Below are positions 24,512-31,253 of a stretch of 31,253 bases of DNA, piece after piece. The stretch's first letter is position 1; every line of letters starts with the position of its first letter. A program made the translations under genes and the position numbers. The stretch is from JARRRL01 sp037380725 (lineage in GTDB: Bacteria > Pseudomonadota > Gammaproteobacteria > Pseudomonadales > JANQJO01): positions 1 through 31,253 of the forward strand of contig JARRRL010000075.1 in the NCBI GenBank assembly GCA_037380725.1, given 5' to 3'. Under the pieces are notes generated by a model. The model saw nothing but the letters and a program-made list of their open reading frames with translations. It made no database searches and was not told where the DNA came from.

Positions 24512-25511
24512 ATGACCGAGGCAAGCTCTGTACCACAAACCACGTTAAAAAATGATCGATTATTAAAGGCACTTCGTCGCCAGCCGGTGGATCGCACGCC
24601 CGTGTGGATCATGCGTCAGGCGGGTCGTTATTTGCCGGAATATCGTGAAACCCGCGCCAAAGCGGGTGATTTCCTATCATTGTGTCGAAACGCGGAATTG
24701 GCCTGCGAAGTAACGTTACAGCCATTACGACGTTTTCCGCTTGATGCGGCCATCTTATTTTCAGATATTTTAACCATTCCGGATGCCATGGGCCTGGGCC
24801 TGTATTTCGAAACGGGTGAAGGTCCACGTTTCCGCAAAGCGGTGCGTTCGGAGGCCGATGTGTTAGCCTTGGCAGCGCCACCAGCGGGGAGTTTGGATTA
24901 CGTATTCGAAGCGGTGCGCACGATTGACAGCGCCTTGAGCCGTAGCGTGCCTTTGCTTGGCTTTTCCGGAAGCCCGTGGACTTTAGCGACTTATATGGTT
25001 GAGTGGTGGGCGTCGTCAGATTTTAGTAACATCTAAGGAAGTCTGTTACGTATACCAGCGCTCATGGAAAGACAGTTATCGTGGATGGACAAACAGCTTG
25101 CGGAATACGCCAGCGTATCAGCGATTTTCCTTGTCGTACATCGAAAAAGTCATTGCTACCGTGAAGCGGTCAACGGATGTGCCAATTATTTTGTACACCA
25201 AACACGGTGGTCAATGGTTGGAATTGATGGCCGATGCGGGTGCCGATGCGCTCAGTTTGGATTGGACCGTTCCTTTAGCCAGTGCGTTCGACCGGGTAGG
25301 CGATCGAGTGGCGTTGCAAGGTAATTTGGATCCGGATGTCTTATTGTGTGGTCCTGAGGCGACACGCGCCGCCGTGCATCAAGTGTTGTCGACGCGACGC
25401 AGCGCTATCGGGCATGTGTTTAATCTTGGGCATGGCATCAATCAGCATGCAGACCCAGCTGCTGTATCAGCCCTGGTGGAAACTGTTCACGGTTTTACGG
25501 AAAGCGCTTAA
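24512..25511 (+). pseudogene. hemE: Uroporphyrinogen decarboxylase, disrupted in the middle
   Basis: The haem-pathway enzyme converting uroporphyrinogen III to coproporphyrinogen III. The 5' part is typical: RTPVWIMRQAGRYLPEYR with the substrate-binding arginines, then ILFSDILTIPDAMGLGL and SGSPWTLATYMVE. After that VEGGSS is garbled to VEWWASSDFSNI and a TAA (25034-25036) stops the frame. The same frame past the stop still resembles the family (ALMER region). From about 25096 another frame reads SLRNTPAYQRFSLSYIEKVI, then TKHGGQWLELMADAGADAL, VALQGNLDP and GHVFNLGHGINQ to 25511. About 20-25 codons are missing, including FDTWGG. Several indels in some 120 bp suggest decay or a poor consensus. 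The ATG at 24512 follows GAGGTAGGG. Confidence 0.9.
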
Positions 25512-25589
25512 TCTCGTGTGAACCATTCTGAAATGGGTAACTCGTTCTGAAAAAAGTATAAAAATTAAAGTGTCCAAAAGGAAAAAAAT

Positions 25590-27107
25590 ATGCAAGGTGC
25601 TTATTCTACAGGTGTGGGCAGTTCAGCTGGAAATCTTGGGTATGCCTCTGAGCCACCCAAGCTAACCAAACAGCAAATGTTAGCGCAGCTCAAAGAGAAA
25701 GCGGAGCGGCGTAGGCAAGAAAACGGGGCAGAGCCAGCATCAGCTACTTTGGAAACAATTGAAAGCTCAACTGATCCGGTGGTAGCTCGCATTACGTCCG
25801 CTAATCGTCCTTTGAAAACGGCTGGTACCGCGATTGGGTTTTTATCCGCGCTGGGACGTCGTGCTGAGCCACAAGCACACCTGAAAACGGAAACGGTTTC
25901 CATGCGGCCTTTTGCAACGATCGCGGATCCCTTGGTTTTGGCTGAAGCGGATATGACGACCAATGAGGCCGTATATCAGATGGAAATGAACCAAGTTCCG
26001 TCGTCTGGGGAAGAGCGTGATCGGTATGAACATTTTAAGCAGATTTGTTCTCAGTATGATATTCCAGCGGGTATGATGCAGTTGCTTTGGCGCCATTTAG
26101 AAAATGATTTTACCGTCATTGATATGGACACCAGTCTGTCCATGAATACGATTGATGAGCAAAACCCGCTGGAGCAACAACAGAACGTTGAAATTATGCA
26201 GTTTGGCGAGAACGCAAAAAATACGCCATACTCGCAGCCTCGCTCGCGCATGGTGGAGGCAAAAGAGCGATTGCAGGAAATTCTTCCTCTACTCTTCGCC
26301 GCCAATCGTCGTGGCGTTGTGCATCTAAAAACATTGTCTGATCAAGCGGGAAAGCAATTGGACATGCGTCATATAACCTATGATCAGGCGATGCAACTTG
26401 GGTCAGCGTTTGTGAATGCCATACGTGCGAATTTGAGTTTTACACCAAGTGTGAACAGCTATTTGAATTCGTGTCAAATGGCGTGCGATATGAGGCATTC
26501 TGGGCGCGTTCAATCGGCGACTATTGTCAATTTTTCGGATGGTGAGCCCAATCAGAAGACGGATCCACGCGTTGAGCAGATCTATCAGAATTATGTCAAC
26601 ACGGTACTGCGTCATCGGGGAGATTATCAGCGAGTAGATGGTTCCATCGTTCCGTATGCGCTTGCTGCGAAATGGAATATGGATGCCAATACGCCGGAGT
26701 TGATGCGACGCTTGAGTGTCTTGGCAGGGCATTTTAACGTACCGACTACGATTGCAGCCTGTACGAATGATGAGTACGCAATGGGGGAGCAGGGTGAGCT
26801 GGACGAGTTGCACATGAATGTAGCGGTATTGGATGATTTCCAATCTGAGCAGAGTGAAGTGCTTCGTCAGCAAGGCTTGCGTTTCCCTTTTAATAAGTCA
26901 ATGTATTTAGCCCTTAATTTCATTGCGCCGAAAGAGACGGCTTTCGATTTGATTGATGAAAGACCGCTAAACCCTGAAGAGCTTACCAGTGTGCTGGGTT
27001 ATTATCCAGGCTACGATGCGTACATGCAAAACTTGGAAACATCTATGACCGCCGTAGAAGCGACAATGGAAATACCGCAACCTTCGGCTCCACCAGCTTA
27101 TTTTTAG
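25590..27107 (+). CDS. von Willebrand factor A domain protein with C-terminal PSAPPAYF
   Basis: 505 residues. After a low-complexity N-terminal part (1-160, with a charged helix near 25-46) comes a vWA domain. Its metal-ion-dependent adhesion site is complete: D180-x-S182-x-S184 in VIDMDTSLSM, T285 in SFTPSVNSYL and D317 in IVNFSDGEP. The layout resembles cytosolic vWA proteins common in fungi and other eukaryotes rather than the usual bacterial CoxE or BatA types. There is no signal peptide or membrane helix. The last eight residues, PSAPPAYF (498-505), overlap a P(S/T)AP motif and a PPxY motif, as in Ebola VP40 (PTAPPEY). Such motifs recruit TSG101/ESCRT-I and Nedd4-type ligases in animal cells. 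Action inside a host cell is inference. AAAGGA before the ATG supports the start. Confidence 0.8.
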   Translation: MQGAYSTGVGSSAGNLGYASEPPKLTKQQMLAQLKEKAERRRQENGAEPASATLETIESSTDPVVARITSANRPLKTAGTAIGFLSALGRRAEPQAHLKTETVSMRPFATIADPLVLAEADMTTNEAVYQMEMNQVPSSGEERDRYEHFKQICSQYDIPAGMMQLLWRHLENDFTVIDMDTSLSMNTIDEQNPLEQQQNVEIMQFGENAKNTPYSQPRSRMVEAKERLQEILPLLFAANRRGVVHLKTLSDQAGKQLDMRHITYDQAMQLGSAFVNAIRANLSFTPSVNSYLNSCQMACDMRHSGRVQSATIVNFSDGEPNQKTDPRVEQIYQNYVNTVLRHRGDYQRVDGSIVPYALAAKWNMDANTPELMRRLSVLAGHFNVPTTIAACTNDEYAMGEQGELDELHMNVAVLDDFQSEQSEVLRQQGLRFPFNKSMYLALNFIAPKETAFDLIDERPLNPEELTSVLGYYPGYDAYMQNLETSMTAVEATMEIPQPSAPPAYF

Positions 27108-27150
27108 CTTTCAGTGAGTGCTAGGATCTTTAGTCTTAAGTTGGTTTGGG

Positions 27151-27561
27151 TTACGGCGTACGGTCTGTACATGAAGCCGTTTGATNNNNNNNNNNNNNNN
27201 NNNNNNNNNATTCACCGAGGGTGATGCCCAGTATATCGGCGACTAAGTCCAACAGACTGGCCGAGCGGTAGGGCAGGTATGATTGCAGTATTTCCACGAG
27301 GACGCCATAGCCGATCAACAGCAGGAAACGTCGGCTTCGATTCGGTTTTTGCTCAGCAAGTCGGGTGATGAGGGTCAGTGTGGTGAACGCCATCAGGTGA
27401 TTGCTTTTGTCCCAAATGTGTGTGGTAAATTCAGGGGGCGCGTCGGTTGTGGCGAGCCACGTAATGATGACAATGACCAGTAACAGAGCCAGTTTCCAGA
27501 TTTTGGGTGACCGTATATAACGTGTTATTGCGTGAACGCGCCGCCATGGCGAAGTGTGCAT
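27151..27561 (-). CDS. VanZ-like membrane protein (gap near its 3' end)
   Basis: A small integral membrane protein of 136 codons as assembled. One membrane helix lies near residues 21-38 (WKLALLLVIVIITWLATT); further hydrophobic segments follow. The VanZ-family pattern is clear: DKSNHLMAFTTLTLITR, then GVLVEILQSYLPYRSASLLDLVADILGITLGE. Most such proteins have no assigned biochemical role. The 24 N at 27186-27209 fall in the last membrane segment, so the last residues and the stop at 27151 are uncertain. It is convergent with the vWA gene and follows argA on the same strand by 47 bases, so they may be cotranscribed. Confidence 0.75.
   Translation of the reverse strand: MHTSPWRRVHAITRYIRSPKIWKLALLLVIVIITWLATTDAPPEFTTHIWDKSNHLMAFTTLTLITRLAEQKPNRSRRFLLLIGYGVLVEILQSYLPYRSASLLDLVADILGITLGEXXXXXXXXXQTASCTDRTP
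27186..27209. other. Assembly gap (24 N) inside the VanZ-like gene
   Basis: A run of unknown bases replaces part of the 3' end of the VanZ-like gene. Its true length is unknown. Confidence 0.95.
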
Positions 27562-27608
27562 AAGCCTAAAGTGACCCCTGTTGGTGTGAGGGCTGATACC
27601 GCAATGCG

Positions 27609-29006
27609 TTAGGGTGTGCGGGTATCCCGGTACATGATTTTGGAATTGCGAGCTGCGTTGTACGTGGCGCGTCGGGCTGCGGGAAGTTGGTCAACACCGA
27701 TGAGCTGAAAACCTTGTTCCTGGAACCAATGTGTGGCTTGCGTGGTGAGAATGAATACGCCGTGGAGACCCTGATGACGCGCTTTTTGAATCATGTGGTG
27801 AATGAGTGCATGTCCTTTTTGCTGTCCCCGGTATTCCGGTGCGACAGCAACACAAGCCAATTCGGCGATGCGTTCCGGGTAATCGTACAGTGCCGCGCAA
27901 CCGATTACGGCACCATAGCGTTCGATGACAGAAAATTTTTCAATGTCTTTTTCCACAACTTCGCGTGAACGCGTTACTAAAATCCCTTGTGCTTCAAGTG
28001 GGTGCGTTAGCTCGAAAATGGCGCCGACGTCTTCGGAACGTGCGGTGCGAATGCGTTCAATGCGGTACGCGGTGATCAGCGTGCCGGAGCCTTCGTGTGT
28101 GAACAGCTCTTGCAATAAGCTGCCGGTGTCACAATAGGACACCAAATGTACGCGACTCACGCCTTGCTCACAGGCTTGTTCGGCGAGCCGAAAGCGGCGT
28201 TCCATGTTTTCGTCCGCTAAATCAAGGGAAGAGCGTAGCGGTAATTGTATTTCGCGCAGTCGTTCGCCAGTCGGGGAACGCAGGCCATTAAAATCAGTGA
28301 GATAAATTAGTTTTTCCGCTTTGAGCTGTGCCGCTAAGGTCAAAGCGAGCTCATCGTGGCACACATTGAAGCATTCACCAGTGGGTGAATAGCCCATAGG
28401 AGGAAGCAGCAGTAAGCGATTGTGGCCTAAGTGTTTTTTCAATGCGTTCAGGTGAATTTTTCGAATCTTTCCGGTGAACTGGTAATCAACGCCATCGTGA
28501 ACGCCATAAGGTTGCGCCATGATCCAATTGCCGGTTAACACCTCGATGGCGGCACCGTACAGCGGGGAATGCGGCAGTCCCAGTGAGAAAGCAGCACTGA
28601 GGGTGGCCTGTGATTTGCCGCAGACTTTCAAGTAAAGATCCAATGTGGCTTCATCGGTGATGCGCTTTTCGTGGACTTTTATCGGCGGTGGTGGATTTTT
28701 CAGGTGTTGTTGTATGGCGGCTTCAAGCTGTGGGCGACAACCAAAAACCAGCGCTAAGTGAATCCCTAAACTTTGTAACAAGGCCACATCGGCGGCAAAA
28801 CTGGCCAGCTGAATGCGTTCGAGACCTTCGCCGGGTAAACACAGCACAAAGGTTTTTTCGCGGTGTTGATTGATGTAGGGCGCGACATGATGAAACCAGT
28901 TTTGAAACTCGGTAGGGGCTTGCTGAGGCAGTGATGCCCGGGTGGAAGCCATTGGGGGAGCCAAGGCGTCATCGTCTGAGGATGATGTTGAGGTGGGGAT
29001 GCTCAT
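27609..29006 (-). CDS. argA: N-acetylglutamate synthase
   Basis: First step of arginine synthesis, acetyl-CoA plus glutamate to N-acetylglutamate. 465 residues: an amino-acid-kinase-like domain (about 40-310) with HREKTFVLCLPGEG, ALVFGCRPQLEAAI and GVDYQFTGKIRKI, then a GNAT acetyltransferase domain with RSEDVGAIFELTHPLEAQGI, ELACVAVAPEYRGQQKGHAL and the end THWFQEQGF. The kinase-like domain normally binds the feedback inhibitor arginine. An in-frame ATG 18 codons later (MASTRASL) is closer to the usual N-terminus; the ATG at 29006 has AGGAGG only 17 bases upstream, so the start is uncertain. The whole gene is intact. A 14-bp direct repeat lies in the upstream gap. Confidence 0.94.
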   Translation of the reverse strand: MSIPTSTSSSDDDALAPPMASTRASLPQQAPTEFQNWFHHVAPYINQHREKTFVLCLPGEGLERIQLASFAADVALLQSLGIHLALVFGCRPQLEAAIQQHLKNPPPPIKVHEKRITDEATLDLYLKVCGKSQATLSAAFSLGLPHSPLYGAAIEVLTGNWIMAQPYGVHDGVDYQFTGKIRKIHLNALKKHLGHNRLLLLPPMGYSPTGECFNVCHDELALTLAAQLKAEKLIYLTDFNGLRSPTGERLREIQLPLRSSLDLADENMERRFRLAEQACEQGVSRVHLVSYCDTGSLLQELFTHEGSGTLITAYRIERIRTARSEDVGAIFELTHPLEAQGILVTRSREVVEKDIEKFSVIERYGAVIGCAALYDYPERIAELACVAVAPEYRGQQKGHALIHHMIQKARHQGLHGVFILTTQATHWFQEQGFQLIGVDQLPAARRATYNAARNSKIMYRDTRTP

Positions 29007-29067
29007 TATCGTTTCGCAAGCGCCTCCTGTGCATGATCAGAATGGAAAGGGAGAATGCTGTCGGTGT

Positions 29068-29095
29068 GATTCTATGCAATGGATTCTACGCAATA
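29068..29095. repeat. 14-bp direct repeat between argA and the GspE-like gene
   Basis: GATTCTATGCAATG (29068-29081) followed at once by GATTCTACGCAATA (29082-29095), 12 of 14 bases the same. It lies 62 bases upstream of argA and 132 bases upstream of the ATPase gene. It could be an operator for either gene; it does not match an arginine-repressor box that I recognise. Confidence 0.5.
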
Positions 29096-29226
29096 TACGT
29101 GGATACGGTTCTGCGCTCAATAGCTTAAGGTCGGGGTCGGCGATTCTATTTCTCTGTCTATCCTGATTAAAGAGCCTTAAAACGGCGTTGGGGTACTTCA
29201 CGTGAGCAAACACAAGTGAGCAGGCG

Positions 29227-31026
29227 ATGACTGGGTGTACACAGTTGCAACGCGGAATGAAATCGGATGGACTCATCGATGCGTGTTGGGTAACGACGGA
29301 GTTGGTGGCGGATGGTTTGATGTCCGATGCGGAGCGGAACGGGGTGCTCTCAGCCAGTCGCGAAGTGCAGAAACGCCACTGGCACCCCTTTGAGGTGATT
29401 GCAGAGCATGGTATTACCAATCAAAAAAACCCGCAGAAGACTTTGGATTTGCTCACTTTGACGGATTGGTTGGCCGGGCGGGCGTGTCTGCCTCTGTTTC
29501 ACATTGATCCCTTGAAAATTGATGTACACAGTGTGGCACAGGTCATGTCTTACGCTTTTGCTGAGCGTCATCATGTGTTGGCAGTGCACGTGAGTCAGCA
29601 TGAAGTGGTGCTGGCGACAACGCAACCGTTTTACCGGGATTGGGAAGTCGGTTTGTCGCAAGTATTGCGAGACAAAAGCTTCAAGTTGGTGGTGGCCAAT
29701 CCGGCGGACATTCACCGTTACCGCATTGAATTTTATAATTTAGCGCGCTCGGTGCGCGGGGCCTCGGAAGAGGATGCGGCGCAGGGTGGCAATGCGATTT
29801 CGAATTTTGAGCAGTTGCTAGAGATCGGAGAGTTAAAGTCTGCTGATGCCAATGATCAGCATGTGGTGAATATCGTGGATTGGCTGCTGCACTATGCGTT
29901 TGAGCAACGCGCCAGCGACATCCATCTGGAACCGCGTCGGGAAACGGGAAATATTCGGTTTCGCATTGATGGGGTGTTGCACGATGTGTACACCATGCCC
30001 GGTGTGGTGATGTCGGCGGTGACCAGTCGACTGAAAATACTCGGTCGCTTAAATGTGGCGGAAAAGCGTCGTCCTCAGGATGGTCGTTTGAAAACCAAAA
30101 ATCCAGATGACCGTGAAATTGAATTGCGCATTTCCACTTTGCCCACCGCGTTTGGTGAAAAAATGGTGATGCGTATATTTGATCCGGATGTGTTGGTGCG
30201 CAGTTTTTCGGATTTGGGGTTTTCCGATGACGAGTACGCGAACTGGTCGAGTATGGTGGGGCGTTCCCACGGCATGGTTTTGGTGACGGGGCCAACGGGA
30301 TCGGGTAAAACCACCACGCTGTATTCCACCTTGAAACAGCTGGCGACGCCTGCTGTTAATGTGTGCACATTGGAAGACCCCATCGAGATGATGGAACCGA
30401 CTTTTAATCAAGTGCAAATTCAAAGTGCTCATAAACTTGGGTTTGCGGACGGCATTCGGGCTTTGCTGCGACAAGATCCGGATATTATTATGGTGGGTGA
30501 AATTCGAGATTTGGAAACCGCTGAAATGGCGATTCAAGCCGCCTTAACGGGGCATTTGGTGATTTCCACACTGCACACGAATGACGCGCCGTCGGCGGTG
30601 GTGCGTTTGATGGATTTGGGGGTGCCGCCGTATTTAATCAGTGCAACCGTTATTGGGGTGATGGCGCAACGCTTGTTGCGCACCTTGTGCCCGCAATGTA
30701 AGCGAGAAAAACCGATTGAGTCGGAAGTATGGCGAATGCTGACGCAGCCTTGGCGAGCGGCTGAGCCACAGCATACTTTTGGACCCGTCGGGTGTTTGGC
30801 GTGTCGGGATACGGGGTATCGCGGACGCATTGGGGTCTACGAAATGTTGACTTTCACCGAAGAACTGAAAGAACTGGTGATGAAAAGCGCTTCTATACAA
30901 GCGATTACACGACGCGGATATCGAGATGGTATGTTGCCCCTACGGGTAAACGGCGCGGCTAAAGTGGCCCAGGGTATTTGTACGCCTGAGGAGGTGCTGC
31001 GCGTTACGCCTGATCTGGATATCTGA
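29227..31026 (+). CDS. GspE/PilB-family secretion or pilus assembly ATPase
   Basis: 599 residues. A hexameric ATPase of the type II secretion/type IV pilus family that works at the cytoplasmic face of the inner membrane. The N-terminal domain (to about residue 200) is of the GspE_N kind. Then ASDIHLEP, FRIDGVLHDV, Walker A GPTGSGKT (355-362), the Asp box TLEDPIE, Walker B DPDIIMVGEIRD and the His box HLVISTLHTNDA. Four zinc cysteines C488, C491, C523 and C526 mark the extension-type ATPases rather than PilT. No pilC or gsp gene is adjacent, so it is not safe to call it pilB or gspE. A similar ATPase lies near argA in Pseudomonas, as I recall. The start could also be the ATG at 29257. Confidence 0.9.
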   Translation: MTGCTQLQRGMKSDGLIDACWVTTELVADGLMSDAERNGVLSASREVQKRHWHPFEVIAEHGITNQKNPQKTLDLLTLTDWLAGRACLPLFHIDPLKIDVHSVAQVMSYAFAERHHVLAVHVSQHEVVLATTQPFYRDWEVGLSQVLRDKSFKLVVANPADIHRYRIEFYNLARSVRGASEEDAAQGGNAISNFEQLLEIGELKSADANDQHVVNIVDWLLHYAFEQRASDIHLEPRRETGNIRFRIDGVLHDVYTMPGVVMSAVTSRLKILGRLNVAEKRRPQDGRLKTKNPDDREIELRISTLPTAFGEKMVMRIFDPDVLVRSFSDLGFSDDEYANWSSMVGRSHGMVLVTGPTGSGKTTTLYSTLKQLATPAVNVCTLEDPIEMMEPTFNQVQIQSAHKLGFADGIRALLRQDPDIIMVGEIRDLETAEMAIQAALTGHLVISTLHTNDAPSAVVRLMDLGVPPYLISATVIGVMAQRLLRTLCPQCKREKPIESEVWRMLTQPWRAAEPQHTFGPVGCLACRDTGYRGRIGVYEMLTFTEELKELVMKSASIQAITRRGYRDGMLPLRVNGAAKVAQGICTPEEVLRVTPDLDI

Positions 31027-31033
31027 TGCTTAC

Positions 31034-31085
31034 GTGTACTTTCGCTGTGTACTTTCACTGTGTACTTTCACTGTGTACTTCCGCG
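31034..31085 (+). repeat. 13-bp tandem repeat, four units
   Basis: GTGTACTTTCGCT, two copies of GTGTACTTTCACT, and GTGTACTTCCGCG, at 31034, 31047, 31060 and 31073. It begins 8 bases after the ATPase stop and is followed by a looser TTTATTC(A/G)TG-like repetition to about 31118. Confidence 0.9.
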
Positions 31086-31118
31086 TTTATTCATGTTTAT
31101 TCTTATGTTTATTCGTGT

Positions 31119-31253
31119 TCATGCGTCAATGGCTGACAGCTTGCTTTCTGCCACAGTCATCGTTTGCAGGCGATCGACGAGGGATCGCGAGTAGGTAACC
31201 GGTATGTCCGCTACACGTCCACTGTGCTCTGCGTTGACGCGGCCTACGTTCAC
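31119..31253 (-). CDS. 3' end of an unrecognised gene (partial)
   Basis: The reverse strand is open from the window edge for 44 codons and stops at TGA (31119-31121). The C-terminal residues include NVGRVNAEHSGRVADIPVTY and DRLQTMTVAESKLSAIDA. The composition is balanced and protein-like, without the Arg/His bias of shadow frames. I cannot name the family. It would be convergent with the ATPase gene, with the tandem repeat between the two ends. Confidence 0.4.
   Translation of the reverse strand: MNVGRVNAEHSGRVADIPVTYSRSLVDRLQTMTVAESKLSAIDA

Noticed and set aside
29227..31026. Naming the ATPase pilB or gspE
   Set aside because: The family is clear, but no pilC, pilD or gsp neighbours are in the window to tell which system it serves.

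Overview
The window looks like a draft scaffold (N gaps at 781-784 and 27186-27209) from a gammaproteobacterium of the Pseudomonadales/Oceanospirillales kind. The core gene order mrcA, pilMNOPQ, aroK, aroB, a DamX-like gene, gltB, gltD, hemE is that of Pseudomonas and its marine relatives. Several features point to life with a eukaryotic host: a family of repeat proteins with nuclear-localisation-like basic patches, and a von Willebrand A protein ending in PSAPPAYF. A host-associated lineage such as Endozoicomonadaceae would fit, but that is inference; no rRNA or tRNA is present to settle it.

Region 1 (1-6556) is an accessory island: six tandem copies of one gene family on the + strand. Each copy has a conserved N-terminal domain, 3 to 6 exact-length 32-residue (96 bp) repeats, a basic patch, a Ser/Thr-rich linker and an acidic aromatic tail. 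Copy 1 is cut by the window start, copy 5 carries an internal deletion with a frameshift, and copy 6 is short in repeats and truncated at its end.

Region 2 (6569-9178, - strand) is the class A penicillin-binding protein mrcA/ponA, convergent with the island. Region 3 (9813-14644) is the type IV pilus alignment operon pilMNOPQ, divergent from mrcA. Region 4 (14677-17919) holds aroK, aroB and a DamX-like SPOR ATPase. Region 5 (18410-25511) holds gltB, gltD (glutamate synthase) and hemE. Region 6 (25590-27107) is the vWA protein. Region 7 (27151-31253) holds a VanZ-like membrane protein and argA on the - strand, a GspE/PilB-like ATPase on the + strand, and the 3' end of an unrecognised - strand gene.

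Four conserved core genes are damaged in their middles while their neighbours are intact. pilQ, gltB and hemE have lost internal segments and the frame. aroB has its zinc-site segment replaced, in frame, by about 35 residues recognisable as FolD. Either the genome is decaying through microhomology-mediated deletions, or the assembly (or amplification) is chimeric; reads must decide. A second theme is short tandem repeats (12-17 bp units) in many intergenic gaps and once in frame inside mrcA.
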